Shown in pieces: positions 7,585-14,086 of a stretch of 64,000 bases of DNA. A program made the position numbers and the translations under genes. The notes below the pieces were generated by a model. It was not told the origin of the DNA, searched no databases, and saw only the letters and a list, made by a program, of their open reading frames with translations. Position 1 is the stretch's first letter, and each line of letters begins with the position of its first letter. Source of the stretch: a virus; IMG/VR virus record IMGVR_UViG_3300021137_000010, positions 1-64,000 of that record, one strand, 5' to 3'.

Positions 7585-8586
7585 TTATGCTCCTAACTTC
7601 CAAGTGCTTGGTGTGTGGATCTTTTGTTGACCACAGCCGACGCTTGGTTTGACATGTTCTGGGTGATCTTTCATCCAGTCCTGCACGTACCACAACTGAC
7701 CGCATCCGCCGCCGATTGTATCTTGGCCAGCCGGGTCGAATACCCGGACATTGTATCCCTGCTCCAGCAGCTTATTCCCAAAGTCTACAGCCAAATCACG
7801 TTGGTAGTTGTTCTTCGCTTCTGCATGAGCATCACGTTCGCAGATTACAGATACAGTCGCTTCCCACACATATGGCGGAAACAGAGATACGATTCGCGAC
7901 ACGTCATCATCGGTATTGTTACCGTCGTGAGCGCAGTAGTTGAAATACGGTTTGCGGCCGGTTTCCAAGAACCAATCTACACCCTCGTTTGCAATCTCTT
8001 GTAAGTTCATTTTCTTCTTGAACGGAATCAACTTGTCACGAGCTTCGTCTGTGCTTTCGTGAATGCTAAACTGCAGACCCACGGTAGGAATGCGAACACT
8101 CATGTCACGGATCCAAGTGTAATCAACTTTTGGACCAGATGAGCTGATCAGCAGAGCAGCGTTTGGATACTTGGCGTATAGCACGTCAAACGCTTGTTCT
8201 AGTGCTTTGTTCAATGCCGGTTCGCCCATGCTCATTACCATGATCTGGAGCTTTTTGATCGCCGTCGGATCAACACCTTCGATTTGACTCGAGAGAATGT
8301 ACTCAGCCTGTCCAACAATTTCTTCTGCAGTCAAGCTGCGAACAAAGTAATCGCCGGTTCCGCAAAACCGGCAACCCATTGGACAACCACACATTGTGGA
8401 AATGCACAATACAGTACGCTCATCATACGTGGGGTACTTGTACAGCACTGATTCAACTGCGATGTCGTCCTTTTCAAAGACGTACTTCTTCACATGCTCT
8501 TTTTCGTCTTCAAAGACGTTGATGTTGGTCCACATATTTTTAGTCCTGATGTATGCGTCGTATTGTTTGTAATCGGGGTGAATCAT
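7585..8586 (-). CDS. RlmN/Cfr-like radical SAM methyltransferase
   Basis: 333 residues. The iron-sulphur motif is C68-PMG-C72-RF-C75. All landmarks of the RlmN/Cfr class are present: a Cys seven residues before the first cluster ligand (C61, the RlmN C118 equivalent), MSMGEPALN (GEP motif), VGLQFSIHES, and GGGCGQLW carrying the methyl-carrier Cys (RlmN C355 equivalent). RlmN methylates A2503 of 23S rRNA and A37 of some tRNAs. The protein is slightly shorter than bacterial RlmN, missing part of the N-terminal domain, so the RNA target may differ. Start overlaps the stop of the previous gene. Confidence 0.85.
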   Translation of the reverse strand: MIHPDYKQYDAYIRTKNMWTNINVFEDEKEHVKKYVFEKDDIAVESVLYKYPTYDERTVLCISTMCGCPMGCRFCGTGDYFVRSLTAEEIVGQAEYILSSQIEGVDPTAIKKLQIMVMSMGEPALNKALEQAFDVLYAKYPNAALLISSSGPKVDYTWIRDMSVRIPTVGLQFSIHESTDEARDKLIPFKKKMNLQEIANEGVDWFLETGRKPYFNYCAHDGNNTDDDVSRIVSLFPPYVWEATVSVICERDAHAEAKNNYQRDLAVDFGNKLLEQGYNVRVFDPAGQDTIGGGCGQLWYVQDWMKDHPEHVKPSVGCGQQKIHTPSTWKLGA

Positions 8587-8840
8587 CGAACACCTCCGTT
8601 GCTAAAATCATCATGCGCTGGAGGGATGCCGACGGTTTTTTCGTCGTCTTCGAATTGCACAGTACACCCACTGAATGCTTTATGCGAGTAGCGGTCCGCA
8701 AAATCAGATATCTCAGCCAAGTTAAACTCGATTTTTTTGACTTTGCGACCAGTGTCACGTTCGAGATATTCCTTGATGATGCTATCTACTGCTGCCTTCT
8801 CGAGTGATGCGCTCACTGCGATCTTAAAGGTGTAGCTCAT
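8583..8840 (-). CDS. Small hypothetical protein
   Basis: 85 residues; begins SYTFKIAVSASLEKAAVDSIIKEYL with a strand-helix-strand look, ends in acidic and Gly-rich tail. No recognised motif. Strong ribosome site AGTAGGAGCGTAACATG; sits between nadM and the RlmN-like gene with overlaps of 1-4 bases. Confidence 0.68.
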   Translation of the reverse strand: MSYTFKIAVSASLEKAAVDSIIKEYLERDTGRKVKKIEFNLAEISDFADRYSHKAFSGCTVQFEDDEKTVGIPPAHDDFSNGGVR

Positions 8841-8841
8841 G

Positions 8842-9867
8842 TTACGCTCCTACTCCCCACTGAATCATTTCAAAGTGATCTTCGAAGCACTCATCGCTGC
8901 GAATTTCTGCAATTGGAACCCAACGTGCCTTTTCGGCGTCGTCAGCACCCTTTACCTTTGCAAGTGGACCGTCAGGCAACACGATCTTGAAGCAGTGTGT
9001 GATGATACGGCCACGAGGAGAACGATCGATCGCATCAAACACTTTGTTTGACTGAATGCTTCCACGCAACACTGGAGTTGGAACCTTGATCATCGTTTCT
9101 TCACGCAACTCACGCAACATCGCGTCTTCCACACTACGGTCGGTGTTTGCATTGACAAAACCACCAGGCAGTGCCCACAGTCCCTTACCAGGCTCAGAGC
9201 GGCGCTTGACCATCAAGATATGTCCACTTTGGATAACCAGTGCGTCAGCTGTGCTCAGGATCGGAGGATATTTCAAACCAGCGTATTGCTTTTTGTACTC
9301 AGTAACGAATTCGCGCTCGCGCACAACTTGTTCGTGTTCTGGCGTATCGCAGAATTGGTTCAACAAATCAAATGTAGTAGGGGGGACGACGTTTCGAATG
9401 AAATTCATGTTGGGATCGCGCTTGAAATACAAGTCGCGAATTTCAGACGCATCGAGTGGTTCCAGCAATTCAATTTCTTCGAAGCCCCATTGTGGGAACA
9501 TTTCTAGGTAGTAAGAGCTCGGATCCTTCTTGTGGCCGATAATGCCAACTTTGTCACCGGGCTTGGTATGCTTTGCAACTAGTGCTTGCACGCGTGCAGC
9601 CCATGCTTGATCGTTATACAAACTATCAGGGTTCGGTTCAACGTGGAACGTCAGTGTTCCAGCCATGCCGTTCGTTGCCAGCTTGATCATTCGGCTACGT
9701 TCGTCGAATGTAAATGGATTCTTGTAGGTGCGAGGTTGGTGTGCGCTGCCAACGATGAAGACAACTTGTTCAGCAAGCGCTGTGGCTCGTTGAACTAGCA
9801 GCAAGTGAGCTGTATGGAAGGGCTGGAAGCGTCCGATAAGGACGAGGGTATCGTATTGTTTAGTCAT
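8842..9867 (-). CDS. nadM: Bifunctional NMN adenylyltransferase / Nudix hydrolase
   Basis: 341 residues, two domains. Residues about 5-175: nucleotidyltransferase with GRFQPFHTAHLLL (HxGH-like) and LDASEIRDLYF (the second ATP-binding motif), making NAD from NMN and ATP. Residues about 195-341: Nudix domain with ALPGGFVN ... AMLRELREET, whose family members hydrolyse ADP-ribose or similar. This is the same architecture as the phage/cyanobacterial NadM-NudV proteins. First gene of a nine-gene operon to 5832. The promoter at 9922-9950 and a leader hairpin shared with nadV precede it. Confidence 0.95.
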   Translation of the reverse strand: MTKQYDTLVLIGRFQPFHTAHLLLVQRATALAEQVVFIVGSAHQPRTYKNPFTFDERSRMIKLATNGMAGTLTFHVEPNPDSLYNDQAWAARVQALVAKHTKPGDKVGIIGHKKDPSSYYLEMFPQWGFEEIELLEPLDASEIRDLYFKRDPNMNFIRNVVPPTTFDLLNQFCDTPEHEQVVREREFVTEYKKQYAGLKYPPILSTADALVIQSGHILMVKRRSEPGKGLWALPGGFVNANTDRSVEDAMLRELREETMIKVPTPVLRGSIQSNKVFDAIDRSPRGRIITHCFKIVLPDGPLAKVKGADDAEKARWVPIAEIRSDECFEDHFEMIQWGVGA

Positions 9868-9892
9868 TTCAAAATCCTTGAAAAATAATGAT

Positions 9893-9911
9893 GTGAAAGT
9901 CTATCTCTCAC
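9893..9911 (-). ncRNA. Conserved leader hairpin of nadM
   Basis: GTGAGAGATAGACTTTCAC; the stem extends to GGTGTGA/TTCACATC in this copy. The loop GAGATAGACTT is identical to that in front of nadV while the stem differs by paired changes. The predicted transcription start is about 5 bases upstream, so the hairpin sits at the extreme 5' end of the mRNA. Confidence 0.75.
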
Positions 9912-9921
9912 ACCTGTATAT

Positions 9922-9950
9922 ATGATAGTTCAGTGAAGGGTTGGTCTCAA
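9922..9950 (-). promoter_or_regulatory. Sigma70-like promoter of the nadM operon
   Basis: TTGAGA, 17-base spacer, TATCAT. Overlaps the end of the upstream HD gene. Confidence 0.72.
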
Positions 9951-10582
9951 CTGGGTGAATATTCATCAATCAAGTACTGGATGTTGAATCGAGCCTTTGC
10001 TTCCCAGTTAGTGCGAGCGTATTCTGTGTGGTAGATATTGTCCCGCACTTCCAAAAACTGCTTCAAGAATGTTGCACACTTACCGAGCGACTCTTCGTCG
10101 ACATTTCCACCATTTTCTATAACGATGTTGCACTGCAGTTGCACAAATACATCAAGGTCGGATGTAAGTGCAACGAGATCAGCGTCAAGCAGCGTGGCGA
10201 GGTCACTAAGTGGATCTAACTCAATCGACATTAGATGGTTTTTGATAGATGTTCGCCGAATCAGATTTTGAGCTGGTACAAGCACTGGATGATTCTTATC
10301 AAATCGACACTTTTCCCAGTCTACCGCAAGAGCAGCAGCAGAGCAGCGTTCGTTTGAATCGCTTCCAGCACCTGGCACATAAACAGCATCGTGATACAGT
10401 GCTGCAACCATCCAGGAAAGTGGTGCTTCTGAGTTAATTTCCTGCACTGCATCCATTACCGCTAATGCGTGCGCATAGTTGTGGTACTGTCGAAGGTCTC
10501 TGTCCACGCTATACCGCACGTTTGCCATAGCGTTCATTAGAGTAAGGATTTCGTGGTCACGAGAGTGCATAGATGGTGTCAT
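9947..10582 (-). CDS. HD-domain phosphohydrolase
   Basis: 211 residues. YHNYAHALAVMDAV (first His), ALYHDAVYVPG (HD), and the later LLDADLVAL (D) give the H...HD...D metal-binding set. Family members are metal-dependent phosphohydrolases of nucleotides. The substrate is not evident; its position next to NAD genes hints at nucleotide handling. Own promoter at 10606-10634 and ribosome site CAAGGATATTTTATG. Confidence 0.82.
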   Translation of the reverse strand: MTPSMHSRDHEILTLMNAMANVRYSVDRDLRQYHNYAHALAVMDAVQEINSEAPLSWMVAALYHDAVYVPGAGSDSNERCSAAALAVDWEKCRFDKNHPVLVPAQNLIRRTSIKNHLMSIELDPLSDLATLLDADLVALTSDLDVFVQLQCNIVIENGGNVDEESLGKCATFLKQFLEVRDNIYHTEYARTNWEAKARFNIQYLIDEYSPS

Positions 10583-10605
10583 AAAATATCCTTGAACTTG
10601 TGAAC

Positions 10606-10634
10606 AGTATCCACACTTCCAAAAAAGGGATCAA
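10606..10634 (-). promoter_or_regulatory. Sigma70-like promoter of the HD gene
   Basis: TTGATC, 17-base spacer, GATACT. The -35 overlaps the stop codon of the upstream gene. Confidence 0.65.
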
Positions 10635-10870
10635 CTTTCTTTTACCATCTCGACTGTGCGGGAGTATGTGTCTTCATTGTCCCAAAACTCACGAAACGTG
10701 ATAATGAACGTAGCGCCTTTCTGAGACTTTTGCAAATACTCCCACCAGAACGAACGGGTGGTGTACTTGAACAATGTAACTGCGTCATATCCTACGAATG
10801 CACGTTGTTCAATTTCCCGACATTTTGCTCGGCACTCTGCAAGTATTTCTGAATAATCAGGGGCTGTCAT
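10631..10870 (-). CDS. Small hypothetical protein
   Basis: 79 residues, taken from the ATG at 10870 that overlaps the upstream stop (TAATG). Contains EILAECRAKCREIEQ (helix with paired Cys) and SFWWEYLQKSQKGATF. No family recognised. Last gene of the small-gene operon that starts near 13686. Confidence 0.62.
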   Translation of the reverse strand: MTAPDYSEILAECRAKCREIEQRAFVGYDAVTLFKYTTRSFWWEYLQKSQKGATFIITFREFWDNEDTYSRTVEMVKES

Positions 10871-11166
10871 TATCGACCTTTCCAAAAAGTTGCTTCCTCC
10901 ACAAGACGGGCGGTGACTGCTTTTTGAATAAGCGCTTGTCCTTCTTCGCTTGTCGCCCACCACCGCTTGACTGCGTGTTCCACAGTTGATATCACTACTT
11001 CACGAGCAGCTTTATCGATAGTCGCCTGAATCACGTCAGGATGACAAGCACGGTCAATAGCCAACTTGAGTTCGGCACTGAAGTCGAGTTCTCGTTCTGC
11101 AAACGCGTGAATGATCGTTTGCTTCATGTGCTCGACTTCGAGGGTCACTCGTGGAATATCGTACAT
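10870..11166 (-). CDS. Hypothetical protein
   Basis: 98 residues, almost wholly helical by composition (EVEHMKQTIIHAFAERELDF, IDKAAREVVISTVEHAVKRWW). No motif recognised. Two bases separate it from the upstream gene. Confidence 0.65.
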   Translation of the reverse strand: MYDIPRVTLEVEHMKQTIIHAFAERELDFSAELKLAIDRACHPDVIQATIDKAAREVVISTVEHAVKRWWATSEEGQALIQKAVTARLVEEATFWKGR

Positions 11167-11168
11167 GA

Positions 11169-11417
11169 TTAGTCGTCCAATTCTTCGATATCATCGACAT
11201 CGACATCACCATCACTGAATCGGAATCCGCAGGAATCCAAATCTAGCGAGTCGGGAAATTCAAGCTCTGCAGCAAATGATCCTTCGTTCTGCCCGTAGTC
11301 TTCACAGAACCGATCATCTTTAACGAATCGAGTTGCCTTAGCTTCGTCACGAAACCAATCCATCGTGGCAGAGCCATCACCACAATTCCGAACCAATCCA
11401 AATACTTTTTGTACCAT
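11169..11417 (-). CDS. Small acidic protein, paralogue of the one at 3915
   Basis: 82 residues. KVFGLVRNCGDGSATMDWF parallels the protein at 3915-4154; the C-terminus is very acidic (DGDVDVDDIEELDD). Good ribosome site ACAAGGAAACTAAATG. Unknown function. Confidence 0.7.
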   Translation of the reverse strand: MVQKVFGLVRNCGDGSATMDWFRDEAKATRFVKDDRFCEDYGQNEGSFAAELEFPDSLDLDSCGFRFSDGDVDVDDIEELDD

Positions 11418-11654
11418 TTAGTTTCCTTGTTTAAAAATATGCATCTCGCACATGGAGTGCTCTTGCTCGAACAATATGATTGAGTCCATGTCAGGGACAG
11501 TGCAACCCCATCCAATTAGCTTGGTTACGCTACCTTTAAACGCTTCATTCCGATTCCAAGGATGTGCGGAAACTGCACGCTGAAATTTACAGTTGCAGCA
11601 ACATCGACCTTTAGCGTTGGCAGATTCTTCCCACCCGATAAAACACTTAGCCAT
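11418..11654 (-). CDS. Cysteine-rich small protein, likely zinc-binding
   Basis: 78 residues from the ATG at 11654. The motif CCCNCKFQ followed by HPWN and a later GWGC suggests a zinc knuckle. Start overlaps the stop of the 41-residue membrane protein upstream. Confidence 0.65.
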   Translation of the reverse strand: MAKCFIGWEESANAKGRCCCNCKFQRAVSAHPWNRNEAFKGSVTKLIGWGCTVPDMDSIILFEQEHSMCEMHIFKQGN

Positions 11655-11772
11655 TTGTTCGTACCTTTGCGTTTTTGCGAATCTTCTTTGCAACTCGCAT
11701 GATAAGATACCAGTAGTATCCCAACACAAACGTCACTACGAACGGAGAGATGTAATCAAGGAATGCGTTCAT
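11647..11772 (-). CDS. Small membrane protein (41 residues)
   Basis: One hydrophobic helix (SPFVVTFVLGYYWYLIMRV) followed by a strongly basic tail (KKIRKNAKVR), the shape of a single-pass inner-membrane peptide with a cytoplasmic C-terminus. It fills the gap between two genes and overlaps the downstream start by 8 bases. Confidence 0.6.
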   Translation of the reverse strand: MNAFLDYISPFVVTFVLGYYWYLIMRVAKKIRKNAKVRTNG

Positions 11773-11782
11773 AGAATGATGT

Positions 11783-12364
11783 TTATCGTTTTGCTAATTT
11801 TGCTTCTACTTGTTGTTTGTTGACAACTATCAGCTGTTTACTGTACTTCTTCACCGGACGGGTGGTCTTGGACGGAGATGCCAGCATGAGCTGCACTACA
11901 CCGTACCCATCGTCGTATACCCTTGCAGGCAGACCCTTCACTACGTAGATGCAGTTGGTGAACACAACGTAGTCGCCAATCGAAATCGGTTGGCTAAGCA
12001 AATCCGTGACCCCGGTCGTGGGGTACCAGTCTGCTAAAAGACGTTCGCCGACGTTGACCTTATCCATCCAGTAGGAGTAGTTACTCTGAGTGCCTCCACC
12101 ATACTGAGCGTTGCTTTCGCTGTAATATGCAATTTTTTCACGAAGTTCTTGCTCCGTGAACCGCCGACGTTCGGATAGCTCTAGGATATCAGTACGGTCA
12201 GTGTACGCACGTTTAAGGTAGTCAGTCCCGCCATCAACTGCGATTGCGCCACACGTGCACCGGTTGAAATCATGTCGGTGAACAGATTCGATCTCATCCC
12301 CGCATTTGTTGCACTTGGCGGCGTTGCGGGTGGTGACATAAAAGTCATGGTCGTCCTTCAACAT
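11783..12364 (-). CDS. Phage protein with zinc-ribbon N-terminus
   Basis: 193 residues from the ATG at 12364, chosen for GGGAGAACTGTATG. CNKCG and CTCG form a two-CxxC ribbon around VHRHDFNRC, followed by GAIAVDGGTDYLKR; this N-terminus is a widespread phage domain of unknown role. The remainder contains QPISIGDYVVFTNCIYVVKG, an SH3-like barrel pattern. Confidence 0.68.
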   Translation of the reverse strand: MLKDDHDFYVTTRNAAKCNKCGDEIESVHRHDFNRCTCGAIAVDGGTDYLKRAYTDRTDILELSERRRFTEQELREKIAYYSESNAQYGGGTQSNYSYWMDKVNVGERLLADWYPTTGVTDLLSQPISIGDYVVFTNCIYVVKGLPARVYDDGYGVVQLMLASPSKTTRPVKKYSKQLIVVNKQQVEAKLAKR

Positions 12365-12590
12365 ACAGTTCTCCCAAATCAGTAAGTGGACCAATGCGGT
12401 TGATTTCGCGACTAACGTTTGTCATTATCGTATAGCTGGATATCACGTTGCCATCCAGCAGTCGTTCACCCATTTCGACAAGCAAGCGTCTGTTTTCTGG
12501 TTTTGCGCTAACGGCTTTATTTCCAGCGTTCGCAATGTGTTGCTGCCCACTACCTGGATACGTAATTAACAGCATGTAAAAATCGTTCAT
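12345..12590 (-). CDS. Small hypothetical protein
   Basis: 81 residues; MNDFYMLLITYPGSGQQHIA start, then a helical middle. Ribosome site CCTGGACATG. Overlaps the downstream gene by 20 bases. No family recognised. Confidence 0.62.
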   Translation of the reverse strand: MNDFYMLLITYPGSGQQHIANAGNKAVSAKPENRRLLVEMGERLLDGNVISSYTIMTNVSREINRIGPLTDLGELYVEGRP

Positions 12591-12598
12591 GTCCAGGA

Positions 12599-12817
12599 TT
12601 ACTTACGGAACTGGGTCAATACAGTGGTGGCGAGAGTTAGATCCTCGACGTCGTCAAAAAAGTTGGCAGCGTAGAGCTCGAGGTCAGTCTTGGCTTGATT
12701 GAGCAACTCTGTCGCATACGCGTGGTCGTCTGGCCCCATTTTTGCATACCAGTCTTGAATGGTTGTTGCGGACGAGTTGAGTAGAAAACTGAGGTTTTCT
12801 TGATCATGTGGGTTCAT
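12599..12817 (-). CDS. Small hypothetical protein
   Basis: 72 residues, acidic and helical (ATELLNQAKTDLELYAANFF). Strong ribosome site AAAGGAGTATTTAAATG. Overlaps the upstream gene by 14 bases. Confidence 0.65.
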   Translation of the reverse strand: MNPHDQENLSFLLNSSATTIQDWYAKMGPDDHAYATELLNQAKTDLELYAANFFDDVEDLTLATTVLTQFRK

Positions 12818-13007
12818 TTAAATACTCCTTTGAAAGACGGGTAAGCTTCATACGCCAAAATGTTCGGTATACACGAGCAGCGGTGGTGCGGTGCGATGAT
12901 TGTATCCCCACGCTGAGGTGACTATCACGAAACCTACAAAACCGTTTAGGCCGAGGCATCCCGTTCAGTAAGCGCTGCGAAATTCGCTCATATGCACTAG
13001 TCATCAT
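12804..13007 (-). CDS. Small basic protein
   Basis: 67 residues, strongly basic (FCRFRDSHLSVG, SSHRTTAARVYRTFWRMKLTRLSKEYL), coupled to the upstream gene by ATGA. The basic character suggests nucleic-acid binding; unproven. Confidence 0.55.
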   Translation of the reverse strand: MMTSAYERISQRLLNGMPRPKRFCRFRDSHLSVGIQSSHRTTAARVYRTFWRMKLTRLSKEYLNEPT

Positions 13008-13186
13008 AGCATATCCTCATTGTGTTGGGAACGTGCGGCGTCGAATGCAGCTCGTATCCACAGTTCGGCATTAACTGGCTTTCCAGTTTCACTGAACTGT
13101 GTCATGCTTTCGAAAAAACGCTCACTACGGAGACTAAACGACTCAATCTCGTTCCACCAGTCTTCGAAAGTTTCGTATTGGTTCAT
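13004..13186 (-). CDS. Small phage protein
   Basis: 60 residues; ETFEDWWNEIESFSLRSERF is a pattern common in short phage early proteins. ATGA overlaps on both sides. Function unknown. Confidence 0.62.
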   Translation of the reverse strand: MNQYETFEDWWNEIESFSLRSERFFESMTQFSETGKPVNAELWIRAAFDAARSQHNEDML

Positions 13187-13392
13187 ACTACAATGTCCTT
13201 TGACACCAACTCACTCAACACGCTCATAATCTCTTTTTGCTTGTGCAACGGCATGTCAAGCATGACGTTAGTAAGCAGTGTAGACAATGCACCAGCTGCA
13301 TACGCATCAGTACCGAACTCTTTACGAGCAGCGCTGGTGAACAGAGTGAGCTGTTGGTTGATAAATTCGCGATTGTATTTGGTCTTAGACAT
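13183..13392 (-). CDS. Small hypothetical protein
   Basis: 69 residues with NREFINQQLTLFTSAARKEF and a C-terminal hydrophobic stretch (LSTLLTNVMLDMPLHKQK). No motif recognised; part of the coupled run. Confidence 0.6.
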   Translation of the reverse strand: MSKTKYNREFINQQLTLFTSAARKEFGTDAYAAGALSTLLTNVMLDMPLHKQKEIMSVLSELVSKDIVV

Positions 13393-13404
13393 GATGCATA
13401 TTCA

Positions 13405-13686
13405 TTAAACAGCTGTGAATTCCACCCAGAAATGGCTAGACGCAGCAAGCGAAGCTCCACCGCGGAACGACGCCCAATGGTCACCGTGTTCTTTCATAAA
13501 CAAAACCAGACCCGCATCTGCAAGCAACTTGGCAACGGTAGAAGCGAAGCGAGCAGAGTCCATTCCGTTACGGTAGAAGTAACCACGACGAATGATGATA
13601 GTTCCATCTTTCTTCTGTCCGATTCCGTCAGAGCGACTCTCGAGTGCTTTGCGAACTTGCGAAATGAGAGTAGGTTGCTTTGCCAT
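13405..13686 (-). CDS. Small hypothetical protein
   Basis: 93 residues: helix (ISQVRKALESRSDGIGQ) then RRGYFYRNGMDSARFASTVAKLL and a final beta strand pair. First gene of the 13.7-10.6 kb operon, with ribosome site TAAGGAAGTTCAAAATG and its own promoter. Function unknown. Confidence 0.66.
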   Translation of the reverse strand: MAKQPTLISQVRKALESRSDGIGQKKDGTIIIRRGYFYRNGMDSARFASTVAKLLADAGLVLFMKEHGDHWASFRGGASLAASSHFWVEFTAV

Positions 13687-13718
13687 TTTGAACTTCCTTA
13701 ATTACTTACGATGAGGTA

Positions 13719-13746
13719 ATTATCCCCCATTTAGGGTAAAGGTCAA
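13719..13746 (-). promoter_or_regulatory. Sigma70-like early promoter
   Basis: TTGACC, 16-base spacer ending GGGG, GATAAT, then TACC. A close relative of the promoters at 30277 and 51521. Confidence 0.85.
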
Positions 13747-14006
13747 CGCCTTTTTGTCGCTCCGATGCGATTATTTTTGTTCCAACCGTAGTCGGTACCG
13801 TCTGGTAACCTACCATCAGCAACTGCGTCCACACCAGATTTACCAACGCTGTTGGTATTTTCACTAACGATTGAGACAAACTGCATTCCAACCTTTCGAA
13901 AGCCTTCAGCATACCGCAACGCTTCAGCCAAGGAGTCTAGGAAATGTGAGTGTGGCCATTCTGTGACCGGGTCGGTGTAGTACACTACGTATCGAATTTC
14001 ATCCAT
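13743..14006 (-). CDS. Small hypothetical protein
   Basis: 87 residues from the ATG at 14006 (ribosome site CAGGAATACCAAAATG); begins DEIRYVVYYTDPVTEW, a beta strand followed by HSHFLDSLAEALRYAEGF helix. It resembles short phage proteins that lie between promoters; no function known. Confidence 0.65.
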   Translation of the reverse strand: MDEIRYVVYYTDPVTEWPHSHFLDSLAEALRYAEGFRKVGMQFVSIVSENTNSVGKSGVDAVADGRLPDGTDYGWNKNNRIGATKRR

Positions 14007-14030
14007 TTTGGTATTCCTGTTGAATGACTT

Positions 14031-14059
14031 ATTGTATACAAACGAGAAAAAGGGCTCAA
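14031..14059 (-). promoter_or_regulatory. Sigma70-like promoter inside a terminator
   Basis: TTGAGC, 17-base spacer, TACAAT. The -35 lies in the loop of the terminator at 14045-14073, so the end of one unit and the start of the next are overlaid. Confidence 0.72.
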
Positions 14060-14073
14060 CGGGCCCCTTTTCT
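14045..14073 (-). terminator. Intrinsic terminator after the LysM-fusion gene
   Basis: On the minus strand AGAAAAGGGGC pairs with GCCCTTTTTCT, leaving a T-tract; it lies 14 bases after the stop codon of the gene ending at 14087. Confidence 0.78.
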
Positions 14074-14086
14074 ACCATATTAATTA

